The notes under the pieces are model-generated. The model saw only the letters and a program-made list of their open reading frames with translations. It was not told the origin of the DNA and did not search any database. A stretch of DNA of 37,634 nucleotides from Collinsella vaginalis (GTDB lineage Bacteria; Actinomycetota; Coriobacteriia; Coriobacteriales; Coriobacteriaceae): contig NZ_LT838843.1 of assembly GCF_900176655.1 (NCBI RefSeq), forward strand, positions 899,341-936,974, read 5' to 3'. Shown piece after piece: positions 1 to 7,466 of this stretch; position 1 is the first letter of the stretch, and each line of letters starts with the position of its first letter. The position numbers and the translations under genes were made by a program.

Positions 1-2
1 CG

Positions 3-401
3 GGTCAACGCCAGCGCCTGCAAGGTGCGATCACGCGGTGGGAGGCGTCCTCTGTGCGCGCCGAGGCTCGTGCCTGGCCTCGCCTGCGTGCCGAGGTCCC
101 CTTCTACACACAGGGCTCCGAGTCGCTCTCCCGTTTCGGGTCCTTCGTCGAAGGGGCCATAGACCTGCTGGCCACCGATCCGGCTGACCCCACGCATGCG
201 CTCGTGGTCGATTACAAAACAGGTGGTTCATCTGGGGAAGCGCCCGATGAGCTCAGGGAGAAGCACCGCCTCCAGGCCGAGATCTACGCCGGTGTCCTGC
301 GGCGCGCCGGCGTCTCGAAGGTCACCCTCAAGTTCGTGCGCGTCGAAGTTCCGGACCGGGACGATCCCACGCAGCCCGAGGTGGTCACCTACCGTATGTG
401 A
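3..401 (+). CDS. AddA/UvrD-type helicase-nuclease, C-terminal fragment
   Basis: The frame is open from the window edge, so only the last ~132 residues are present. They look like the PD-(D/E)XK nuclease domain that ends AddA-type (UvrD/RecB-like) helicase-nucleases. Visible pieces are an E-V-P-F strand, G-A-I-D-L-L, the catalytic V-V-D-Y-K-T-G strand near nt 205-228, and a Q-A-E-I-Y-A helix carrying the family's conserved Gln and Tyr. Such enzymes process double-strand DNA ends for recombination. The helicase part should lie to the left of the window. An AddB or Cas4-like nuclease is possible but less likely given the motif order. The assignment rests on motifs only. Confidence 0.72.
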   Translation, partial: GQRQRLQGAITRWEASSVRAEARAWPRLRAEVPFYTQGSESLSRFGSFVEGAIDLLATDPADPTHALVVDYKTGGSSGEAPDELREKHRLQAEIYAGVLRRAGVSKVTLKFVRVEVPDRDDPTQPEVVTYRM

Positions 402-853
402 GCGGGTGTCGGCGCCGCTGCCCGCACCGTCGGCAAGGGGTGGCAGGGCGGCGTCATCGCTCGGCGCTATCGAGACACATCAGGGGAGACGCTGCCCATG
501 GACTGCGTCGCCACCGCCACGGTGTCCGCGTGGGCCTCGATCATGATCCGAGCACACGCTCCCCGCAGACCCTCCATAGTCCCCGTGCCATCCCCGTCTT
601 TCCGTCTTCTGAGCACACGGAGGGGAGATCGGGCGGGGCACCGGCGGTGAGCAGCTTGATCGCCATGCCGCAACCTATACCTCCGGAGCGCTTCTGCGCC
701 CGCGGGGGGCGTCAGCGCATCCAGCATTCTGAAGGTATCCTTACGCTTTTCTTACGCTTATGTCAGGGTGCCCGTTTACGGGCTGCGGCCAGAGCAGGAA
801 CGCATACCATAGGGAGCCGTGTTTTCACCTGCACGCTTCCGGAGGACCCTTTT
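402..853. other. Gene-free upstream region of the dlt operon
   Basis: This 452-bp gap has open frames on both strands, but their translations are Arg/His-rich and match no family I know, so I read them as GC-driven shadows. The notable content is a tandem direct repeat at 741-759, described separately. No convincing -35/-10 pair was found; TACCAT at 805-810 is the only loose -10 candidate. Confidence 0.5.
741..759 (+). promoter_or_regulatory. Tandem 8-bp direct repeat, 11-bp period, upstream of dltA
   Basis: TTACGCTT occurs at 741-748 and again at 752-759, exactly 11 bp apart and about 95 bp before the dltA start. Direct repeats of 6-8 bp with an 11-bp period are the usual DNA target of OmpR/PhoB-family response regulators. 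In Firmicutes dlt operons are often controlled by such two-component systems. The repeat is seen; its role as a binding site is inferred. Confidence 0.45.
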
Positions 854-2407
854 ATGAGATTCATCGACCTCGTCGCCACCCACGCCGCCGCAACCCCTGC
901 TGCTGCGGCGCAGCGCACTTCGGATGGCGAGGAGATCACCTACGGGGAGTTGTGGGAGCGCTCAGGCGCTATCGCCCGGCACCTGGCGTCCGAAGTCCCC
1001 GCGTCGTGCGCCCGCACGGCCCCGGTGATCGTGTACGGCCATAAGTCCCCGCTCATGATCACGGGCTTCCTCGCCTGCATGCGCGCCGGCCGTCCGTACG
1101 TGCCCATCGACTGTCATTCGGTGCCCGCCGATCGCGCCGCCGGCATCGCCGCGCAGCTGCCCCGCCCCACGGTCCTCGCGACGGAGGACTTTCCGGCCGC
1201 CGCGGCCGCCACATCCGGCACCGTGCTCTCGCGGGAGGTCCTGCGAACGCTGATCGAGGCCGGGGGATCCGTTTCCGCCAATCGCGCCATAGCGGGTGAG
1301 GACACCTGCTACATCCTATTCACCTCCGGATCCACCGGTGCGCCCAAAGGGGTTGAGGTCACGGCCGCCTGCCTGGATAACTTCCTCGCCTGGGACCTCA
1401 CGCTCGGTGGTATCGACAAGACCGGCCTCGTCTATCTTGACCAGGCGCCGTTCTCCTTCGACCTCTCGGTCTTCGAGATCGCCGGCGCGCTCGCCTCCGG
1501 CGGCACCTTGGCGAGCCTCACCCACGGCACCCAGCAGAGCATGGCGGGCCAGCTCGCCGCCCTCGCCGCATCCGACATAGACGTGTGGGTCTCAACCCCC
1601 TCATACGCCGACCTCATGCTCTCCGCCCCCGAGTTCTCCTCCTCGCTGCTCACCGGCGTCAAACTCTTCCTGTTCTGCGGAGAGACTTTGGCGAACACCA
1701 CGGCGCGGCGGCTGCACGAGCGCTTCCCAGGCGCTCGTATCTTGAACACCTACGGACCCACGGAGTCGACGGTCGCCGTCACCGAGATCGAGATCACACC
1801 CGAGATGGCCGCCGCACCCGCACCCCTGCCGGTGGGCCGACCGCGTCCCGGGACCCGCCTGCGCATTGTGGATGGAGACGGCACCGCACTCGCCGCCGGA
1901 GCACCGGGCGAGATCGTCATCGAGGGCGACACCGTGGCCCGGGGGTACTTCGGCCGCAGCGACCTCACCGCCCACTCCTTCTCACGGGTCACATGGGAGG
2001 ATGGCACGACCGTGCGCGCATACCGCACCGGTGACGAGGGCTACCTCGACGATGAGGGGCTCCTCCATTACCACGGCAGGCTCGACCTGCAGGTCAAGCT
2101 CAACGGCTTCCGCATCGAGCTCGGAGAGATCGAGGAGCAGCTGCGTCGCCTGCCCGGCATCGATGCCGCGGCCCTCACCGCGCCGATGCGTGACGGCCGC
2201 GTCAACCACCTGGTGGCGCACATCGTCTTCAACGGTGAGCGCCTTGCAGGCGAATCCGACTTCCGCCTCGGCCTTCGCCTGAAAGAGGAGCTCAAGGCCT
2301 CGCTCCCGCATTACATGATCCCCAAGAAGATCGTCTTCCTCGACGCTCTTCCCATGACGGGCAACGGTAAGGTCGACCGCCGCGCCCTCGCGGAAACCCG
2401 GGGGTAG
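854..2407 (+). CDS. dltA: D-alanine--D-alanyl carrier protein ligase DltA
   Basis: This 517-aa protein is close to the usual ~500-510 aa of DltA. It is an adenylate-forming (ANL) enzyme that activates D-alanine with ATP and loads it onto the phosphopantetheine arm of DltC in the cytoplasm. The A3 loop T-S-G-S-T-G is at about residue 157, the N-T-Y-G-P-T-E motif near 298, a Y-R-T-G-D motif follows, and the C-terminal N-G-K-V-D-R catalytic lysine motif is near 505. The frame is open far upstream, but the ATG at 854 follows GGAGGA and matches the family N-terminus. It is the first gene of a tight dlt operon. DltA rather than a stand-alone NRPS A-domain is clear from the neighbours. Confidence 0.95.
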   Translation: MRFIDLVATHAAATPAAAAQRTSDGEEITYGELWERSGAIARHLASEVPASCARTAPVIVYGHKSPLMITGFLACMRAGRPYVPIDCHSVPADRAAGIAAQLPRPTVLATEDFPAAAAATSGTVLSREVLRTLIEAGGSVSANRAIAGEDTCYILFTSGSTGAPKGVEVTAACLDNFLAWDLTLGGIDKTGLVYLDQAPFSFDLSVFEIAGALASGGTLASLTHGTQQSMAGQLAALAASDIDVWVSTPSYADLMLSAPEFSSSLLTGVKLFLFCGETLANTTARRLHERFPGARILNTYGPTESTVAVTEIEITPEMAAAPAPLPVGRPRPGTRLRIVDGDGTALAAGAPGEIVIEGDTVARGYFGRSDLTAHSFSRVTWEDGTTVRAYRTGDEGYLDDEGLLHYHGRLDLQVKLNGFRIELGEIEEQLRRLPGIDAAALTAPMRDGRVNHLVAHIVFNGERLAGESDFRLGLRLKEELKASLPHYMIPKKIVFLDALPMTGNGKVDRRALAETRG

Positions 2408-2412
2408 GCTCG

Positions 2413-3624
2413 ATGGGGTTCTACTCGTCCGCGTCGTTCTTCATCGCCCTCGTCGTCGCCATCGTCCCCGCCGCGGCCCTCGGCCTCACGGGGCACCGCA
2501 TCAAGCCCTACGGCATCGCTGCCTCCGTGGTCATGCTCGCCTTCCTGTACTCGAGCTCGATGCGGGCTCTCGGCGCCTTCCTGCTCTTCCTCGCGGTGTC
2601 GACCGTCTGCGTCCAGTTCACCCTCGCCTCATGGAGAAGCGGGCGGAAAAGCATCGCCCTCTACCGCATCTGTCTCGCCGCGACCCTCGCGCCCCTGGTC
2701 ATCTACAAGGTGAGCGTCGCCGCAGGTCCGGGCATCCTCGGCTTCATCGGCATCTCGTACCTCACCTTCCGTTCGGTGCAGGTCCTGATAGAGATCCGCG
2801 ACGGCCTCATCGAGGACCTCGGTATCGTCGACTTCCTCTACTTCCTGATCTTCTTTCCGACCATCACCTCAGGCCCCATCGACCGCTCGCGCCGGTTCCT
2901 CGCCGATGCGACTGCGCGCCTTGAGCGCCGCGAGTACCTGGACCTGCTGACCCGCGGCATCATCCTGCTCCTTGTGGGCGCGGTGATGCAGCTGGTGATT
3001 GCGACCATCCTGCTCAGCCTGAACCAGGTGGCCCCCGATGCGGGCCTGCCGAACGTGAGCACGATCGCGATGCCGCACGGCCTGCGCGGTGTCGCCCGCG
3101 CCTACCTCTACGGCCTCTACCTCTTCTTCGATTTCGCTGGGTACTCGTACATGGCGATGGGCGCGAGCTACTGCTTCGGTGTGAGGACCCCGGCGAACTT
3201 CCGGGCCCCCTTCGTGGCCACCGATATCAAGGACTTCTGGAACAGGTGGCATATCACGCTCTCCACCTGGCTGCGCGACTTCGTGTTCATGCGCTTCGTG
3301 CGCATGGCCACCAAACGGCGCCTGTTCAAAAGCCGGCTCACCACTGCATGCGCGGGGTACCTGGTGAACATGACGCTCATGGGGGCCTGGCACGGTCTCA
3401 CCGCGAGCTATCTCGCCTACGGCCTCTACCATGGTATCCTGCTCGCGGCGACCGAGGTCTACCAGAAGCGCTCGGCGTTCCACAAGCGGCACAAGAAGGA
3501 TCGCTGGTATCTGGTGCTCAGCTGGTTCATCACGCTGAACCTGGTGCTCATCGGATTCGCCCTGTTCTCAGGGCAGGCCCAGACCATCGTCATCAACCTC
3601 ATGAAAGGAGCCATAGATGGATAG
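2413..3624 (+). CDS. dltB: D-alanyl transfer protein DltB (MBOAT)
   Basis: This 403-aa polytopic membrane protein of the MBOAT acyltransferase family starts 5 nt after dltA. It takes D-alanine from DltC on the inner face and passes it through the membrane for transfer to the cell-wall polymer. Family marks are F-W-N-R-W-H-I-T-L-S-T-W (near residues 275-286) and the later G-A-W-H-G-L-T segment holding the predicted catalytic histidine. About ten hydrophobic segments are visible. The C-terminus overlaps dltC by 8 bp, which suggests translational coupling. Length and context fit DltB rather than an alginate O-acetylase. Confidence 0.94.
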   Translation: MGFYSSASFFIALVVAIVPAAALGLTGHRIKPYGIAASVVMLAFLYSSSMRALGAFLLFLAVSTVCVQFTLASWRSGRKSIALYRICLAATLAPLVIYKVSVAAGPGILGFIGISYLTFRSVQVLIEIRDGLIEDLGIVDFLYFLIFFPTITSGPIDRSRRFLADATARLERREYLDLLTRGIILLLVGAVMQLVIATILLSLNQVAPDAGLPNVSTIAMPHGLRGVARAYLYGLYLFFDFAGYSYMAMGASYCFGVRTPANFRAPFVATDIKDFWNRWHITLSTWLRDFVFMRFVRMATKRRLFKSRLTTACAGYLVNMTLMGAWHGLTASYLAYGLYHGILLAATEVYQKRSAFHKRHKKDRWYLVLSWFITLNLVLIGFALFSGQAQTIVINLMKGAIDG

Positions 3625-3862
3625 GGAAGAGCTCGAGGAGCAGGTGCTCACCATGCTCGAGGAGATCTGCGACGACGAGGCGGTGCGCGAGGAGCGCGAC
3701 ATCGACCTCTTCGAGGCGGGGCTGCTCGACTCGATGGCGGCGATCGAGGTTCTCGTTGCAATCGAGGAGCGTTTCGGCGTCGACATCGCGCCGACGGCGG
3801 TCGAGCGCGATGAGATGAACACCGTGAACAAGATCATTCATCAGATCGAGATCCGCCTGTGA
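3617..3862 (+). CDS. dltC: D-alanyl carrier protein DltC
   Basis: This 81-aa acidic acyl-carrier-like protein has the size expected for DltC. The phosphopantetheine attachment serine is Ser39 in the context D-L-F-E-A-G-L-L-D-S-M. DltA loads D-alanine onto it and DltB unloads it. The ATG lies inside the end of dltB (8-bp overlap) and follows AAAGGAG at about 3603-3609, still within dltB. Its own stop overlaps the GTG of the next small gene. The call is secure from motif, size and operon position. Confidence 0.94.
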   Translation: MDREELEEQVLTMLEEICDDEAVREERDIDLFEAGLLDSMAAIEVLVAIEERFGVDIAPTAVERDEMNTVNKIIHQIEIRL

Positions 3863-4056
3863 GCGGCCTGAGATCAGATAGGGTGCGGCGCCTCACGGAT
3901 GCTCCCGCCCGGGTGCGCGCCTGGTTTCTCGGGGGCAGCTGGGGAGCCGACCTCGCCTGGGGCGCTGCCGCGCTCGCGCTGGTGGCGGTGCTCGCCTGGT
4001 TCTTCATCCTCTCTCCCTACGGGGCCCCCGCCGCCCCCGTGTCCGCGGAGTTCTAG
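3859..4056 (+). CDS. dltX: DltX-like single-pass membrane microprotein
   Basis: This 65-aa frame starts at a GTG that overlaps the dltC stop (GTGA) and ends 1 nt before the dltD start. It has a basic N-terminus (about residues 1-25), one hydrophobic helix (about 31-53) and an extracytoplasmic tail ending P-V-S-A-E-F. DltX of Firmicutes is also a ~50-aa one-helix protein of dlt operons. As I recall, its C-terminal motif ends Y-x-E-F, and its tyrosine carries D-alanine between DltB and DltD. Here the terminal E-F is kept but the tyrosine position holds Ser62. Placement between dltC and dltD, rather than before dltA, also differs from Firmicutes. The gene is very likely real; the DltX name is an inference from context and the tail. 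Confidence 0.7.
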   Translation: MSGLRSDRVRRLTDAPARVRAWFLGGSWGADLAWGAAALALVAVLAWFFILSPYGAPAAPVSAEF

Positions 4057-4057
4057 G

Positions 4058-5335
4058 ATGGGTGAGATGCAGGTGGACAAGATCGGCGCCTCTCCGTGCA
4101 TCGGCCGCCGAGCCGTCGTGGTCGGGGCCGCCCTCGCGCTCTCGACCGGGGCGCTCGGGTTCTTCACGCGTCACGCCAGCCAGCAGACGCGCAGCTCCCA
4201 GACGTCCATCGTGACCTATCCCGCTGCGGTGCAGCTGACGAGCTTCGACTACATGCTGGACACCCTCGCGTTCCGCACGCGCAACGGCGAGCATCCCAAG
4301 CTGATCTACGGGTCCTCGGAGCTCGCGCCTGATCTCGCGGGACCAGCCCATCCGGCTCTTCTGCTCACGAACGGCCGCTACGCCATCGACATGATGACCA
4401 TGGGCCGCGCGGGCACGGCTGATCTATGGGCTGCCATAGAGATGGGCGCGATGGCGCCCCAGGTGCGCGACCGCCGCATGGTGTTCTTCGTGAGCATGCA
4501 GTGGTTCCTTTCGTACCGCAACCCCGGAAAGGAGTTTCCCGGCGTTTTCTCCGAGGGCGCGTACCAGGCGTTCATGACGAACCCCTATATCTCCACCGAG
4601 CTCAAAGGCTGGATCACAGACCGCATGGCGGAGTACGGCATCGATCGCCGCAGCGGCTCCTCCCCGATACGGGCCCTCGTCGAGGCTGTCGACGGCTACG
4701 CGGCGAGTCTCTCCTCCGACCTTCGCGAGGAGGCCGGAGCCGATCCTGCGGCGGCACCGGGGGCGCAGACGACCCCGCTTCGCGCGGTGACCGCGCCCCT
4801 CACGGCTGAAGAGGAGGCCGCTCAGCCCAAAACCGTTGCCGGGGACCCTGACTGGCCCTTCATTTTCGCCGCCGCCCTCGCAGATGCACGCTCACGCTCA
4901 GGAGGGAACAACCTTGGGTTCTATGACGATTGGTATAAAAAGAAGTTCAAGACTTGGGAGAAGGGCGCGAAGAAGAGCTGGCGGCGACAGGCCGATGGGG
5001 AGTATTTCAGCCGGCAGGAGCTCGATGACTTCAAGATGCTCCTCGAGGTCTGCCATGAGGCGGGCATCACGCCGCTCGTGGTGATCCAGCCCGTCAAGGG
5101 CGCGGCCTACGATCAGACCATCTACACCTGTGACGTGCGCCGACAGTACTACGACATGATCCGTGGGGCCATGAGCGAGGCGGGCGTCTCGTTCGCGGAT
5201 TTCTCCGATCGCGAATACGACCCTTTCTTCCTGCGTGATTATTCACATCCGTCAGATCTGGGCGGGGCCTATTACTCCCGCGCCATCTACTCCTGGTTCA
5301 CAACCGGAAAGGCGGACACCTCGAAGATCTCTTAG
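4058..5335 (+). CDS. dltD: D-alanyl transfer protein DltD
   Basis: This 425-aa protein ends the dlt operon. DltD is an extracytoplasmic, membrane-anchored SGNH/GDSL-like hydrolase that places D-alanine on teichoic acids. One N-terminal hydrophobic segment (A-L-A-L-S-T-G-A-L-G-F-F) would anchor it. The catalytic Ser block I-Y-G-S-S-E-L and the C-terminal D-Y-S-H-P-S-D block carrying the Asp/His pair are both present. A longer frame opens at 3899, but its first ~53 residues are out-of-frame sequence of the preceding microprotein, so I start at 4058 (GCGGAG 7 nt upstream); Met at 4067 is an alternative. An internal Ala/Pro/Glu-rich stretch around residues 225-260 looks like a lineage-specific loop. 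Confidence 0.92.
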   Translation: MGEMQVDKIGASPCIGRRAVVVGAALALSTGALGFFTRHASQQTRSSQTSIVTYPAAVQLTSFDYMLDTLAFRTRNGEHPKLIYGSSELAPDLAGPAHPALLLTNGRYAIDMMTMGRAGTADLWAAIEMGAMAPQVRDRRMVFFVSMQWFLSYRNPGKEFPGVFSEGAYQAFMTNPYISTELKGWITDRMAEYGIDRRSGSSPIRALVEAVDGYAASLSSDLREEAGADPAAAPGAQTTPLRAVTAPLTAEEEAAQPKTVAGDPDWPFIFAAALADARSRSGGNNLGFYDDWYKKKFKTWEKGAKKSWRRQADGEYFSRQELDDFKMLLEVCHEAGITPLVVIQPVKGAAYDQTIYTCDVRRQYYDMIRGAMSEAGVSFADFSDREYDPFFLRDYSHPSDLGGAYYSRAIYSWFTTGKADTSKIS

Positions 5336-5799
5336 CAGGAACGGGCCCCACGGTTCGCAGGAAGTCCTCTGAATGCACTGGTTTTGAGGGCGGCCCCGTG
5401 GTCCTGTTGGGCATCTGCAGGATGTCCTCTACGTGCACTGTTTTATGTTTCGCGACCACAGGCGGTGGGGTTGGGGAGGACGAAAGCCTCCGCGTGCACC
5501 GTTCTCGTTCTTTGAGGGCGGCCTCGTGGGCTGGATCTGTCGGGCGCCTACGGGAAGTCCTCTGCATGCGCGGTTTTAGGGGGGTTGTTATACAGGATGT
5601 CCCCTGAGTGCATGGAAATCGGCCCGCCATTGGTCTCCCGAGCGCGTTGGTTACCTCAAATTCCTGCGGTTTTATTTCGGACGAGAGGCTGTATTGCAGG
5701 ATGTCTTCTGAATGACCGTGCATCCAGGGAACATCTGCGGGCGCGCATAACCGACTCTGGTCAAAGCAGTCCGGCAAGAGCGACACCGGCAAAACCCAG
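5336..5799. repeat. Dispersed ~26-bp repeat, cluster 1 (six degenerate copies)
   Basis: The space between the convergent dltD and hom genes holds degenerate copies of a repeat with approximate consensus GGATGTCCTCTGAATGCACG followed by GTTTT. Copies lie at 5357-5385, 5417-5444, 5477-5505 (most diverged), 5551-5577, 5592-5615 and in the hairpin at 5700-5735. A second shared word, TTTGAGGGCGGCC(C/T)CGTGG, follows the first and third copies at about 5383 and 5511, so a larger composite unit seems to have been duplicated. The long minus-strand frame across here is a by-product of the repeats and antisense hom sequence. Confidence 0.75.
5700..5735. repeat. Hairpin form of the dispersed repeat
   Basis: The arms GATGTCTTCTGAATG (5700-5714) and CATCCAGGGAACATC (5721-5735) form an imperfect 15-bp stem with the 6-nt loop ACCGTG. 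The hairpin at 12490-12525 has the reverse-complement loop CACGGT, so the two are the same element in opposite orientation. Confidence 0.65.
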
Positions 5800-7134
5800 C
5801 TAGTTCTCCTCAACCTCCTGGGTCCAGGCGTCCACATCCTCGATGCGGATGACGTTCGCCACCTCCCGAACGGCTTCGTCCCCAGAGAGCTCCTCAACGG
5901 CGGCGGCCAACGCACGCTCCGGCGCCCGTTTGGTGACGATCGCGATGGTGCCGCCCTCGTCTTCGGCTCCCGGCAGGCTTCGCGCCGAGGTGATCCCGAT
6001 GTCATGGCGGGCGAGGATCTCCACGGCGCGTACGAGGGCACCTGCCTCCTCATTCGCCGTGATCCGCAGGAAGAAGCTGTTCTCGAGCACATCGATCGGA
6101 AACACGGGGCGCACAGCGCGGTAGGGCGTGGGCTCAGGCAGGGGTTGTTCACCGCGGGCAAGCGGTTCGGCGAGCGAGAGGATGTCGCCCACCACGGCGC
6201 TCGCAGTGGGGAAGGACCCCGCGCCGGCCCCGTAGAACATCGTCTCGCCCACGGCGTCGCCCACCACGTACACGGCGTTCATCGCATCTGAGACGGCGGC
6301 CAGCTGGTGGGTGGCCGGAATCATGGCCGGGTGCACGCGAGCCTCGATACCCGCCTCGGTGTCGCGTGCGATCCCCAGCAGCTTGATCGTATAGCCGAGT
6401 TCGCGGGCGGCTGCGATATCGTCGGTGCTGATTCGGCGAATGCCCTCCTGGAAGACGTCATCGGTGGTCACGCGCGTATGGAAGCCGATGCTTGCGAGGA
6501 GCGCGGTCTTGCTCGCGGCGTCGAAACCGTCCACATCGGCCGTGGGGTCCGCCTCGGCGTAGCCCAGGCGTTGGGCATCGGCGAGGACCTCCTCAAAACC
6601 CGCCCCCTCGCGCTCCATGCGCGAGAGGATGTAGTTGGTGGTCCCGTTCAGGATGCCGGCGATCGTGAGGATGCGGTTGCCGGTGAGCGCGTGCTCGAGG
6701 GCGTTCACCACGGGGATGCCGCCACCCGCCGCTGCCTCGCACTTGAGCTGGACACCCGCGGCTTCCGCGATCCCGGCAAGACGCTCCATATGGCGGCCGA
6801 GGAGGGCCTTGTTGGCCGTCACCACGTGCTTGCCGGCCGCGAAGGCCGCCTCGAAGATCTCGGTCGCCGGATGCTCGCCGCCGATGAGCTCCACGACGAT
6901 GTCGACGGCCGGGTCGCTCACGATCTCCCGCCAGTCGGCTGTAAACCGCTCGGGCGCGAGCCCTGTGGCCTCGGCCTGCGCGGAGGATCGGGAGCAACCG
7001 CGGACCACATCGAGATCGATGCCGTATGCGGCTCGGTATTCGTCGCGGTGGGAGAGGACGAGCCTCACCACGCCGCCCCCAACCGTGCCAAGTCCGATGA
7101 TTCCGATGCCGATCGTCCGCTTCGCACCGCTCAT
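5800..7134 (-). CDS. hom: Homoserine dehydrogenase
   Basis: This 444-aa enzyme reduces aspartate semialdehyde to homoserine, the branch point to threonine and methionine. The N-terminal nucleotide-binding loop is G-L-G-T-V-G-G-G (about residues 15-22), followed by the A-N-K-A-L-L strand near 107 and the catalytic-domain segment D-G-F-D-A-A-S-K-T-A. A C-terminal ACT domain (about 350-440) suggests feedback control by an amino acid, usually threonine. Length matches ACT-bearing homoserine dehydrogenases. The gene is convergent with dltD and divergent from livK. The ATG at 7134 is preceded by a G-rich stretch (GGAAGGGG) as the likely RBS. No kinase or synthase partner (thrB, thrC, aspartokinase) is in the window. 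Confidence 0.95.
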   Translation of the reverse strand: MSGAKRTIGIGIIGLGTVGGGVVRLVLSHRDEYRAAYGIDLDVVRGCSRSSAQAEATGLAPERFTADWREIVSDPAVDIVVELIGGEHPATEIFEAAFAAGKHVVTANKALLGRHMERLAGIAEAAGVQLKCEAAAGGGIPVVNALEHALTGNRILTIAGILNGTTNYILSRMEREGAGFEEVLADAQRLGYAEADPTADVDGFDAASKTALLASIGFHTRVTTDDVFQEGIRRISTDDIAAARELGYTIKLLGIARDTEAGIEARVHPAMIPATHQLAAVSDAMNAVYVVGDAVGETMFYGAGAGSFPTASAVVGDILSLAEPLARGEQPLPEPTPYRAVRPVFPIDVLENSFFLRITANEEAGALVRAVEILARHDIGITSARSLPGAEDEGGTIAIVTKRAPERALAAAVEELSGDEAVREVANVIRIEDVDAWTQEVEEN

Positions 7135-7466
7135 GAGGAGGCCCCTTCCGTGTGGGTAGCTGCATTGCCGGCCTCATTGTAACGAAGGGCTGGAACGCGC
7201 TGAAACAGAGATGTAACACGTGGTCAAAGGCGGTAAACCTGCTGGTGGAGCGCGTGGCCTCGCCCCGGTGCCGCAGTCAAGGCGCGTCGTTTGACGTGCA
7301 TATCGCCCCTGCCTGTCGAAAAGCCCTCGCTTTGCCATGGCAAAGCGAGTAGGCTGGTGCGAACGCTCCGCATCAATTCTTCGCACGTAGACGTGCGAAA
7401 TGGAATGGGGCGCTGCCATATTCGGAGCCGGGCTCATGCCCGGCGCGCACACGGAAGGAGAGCCGT
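7135..7466. promoter_or_regulatory. Divergent hom/livK control region with stacked inverted repeats
   Basis: This 332-bp divergent spacer has three inverted repeats before livK. The first is a perfect 24-bp palindrome at 7326-7349, with half CTCGCTTTGCCA. The second is TTCGCACGT/ACGTGCGAA at 7380-7399 with a 2-nt centre. The third is GCCGGGC/GCCCGGC with a 4-nt loop at 7427-7444, ten nucleotides before the livK RBS GGAAGGAG. The near-gapless first two look more like operators than terminators because no T-run follows. I could not fix the promoter position. Confidence 0.6.

Noticed and set aside
398..853. In-frame 152-codon N-terminal extension of dltA
   Set aside because: Residues are Arg/His-rich without DltA similarity, and the ATG at 854 has a strong RBS and the family N-terminus.
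5298..6161. 287-codon minus-strand frame over the first repeat cluster
   Set aside because: Half lies in another frame over hom and half is translated repeat units (repeated H-S-E-D-like words); no start signal or family match.
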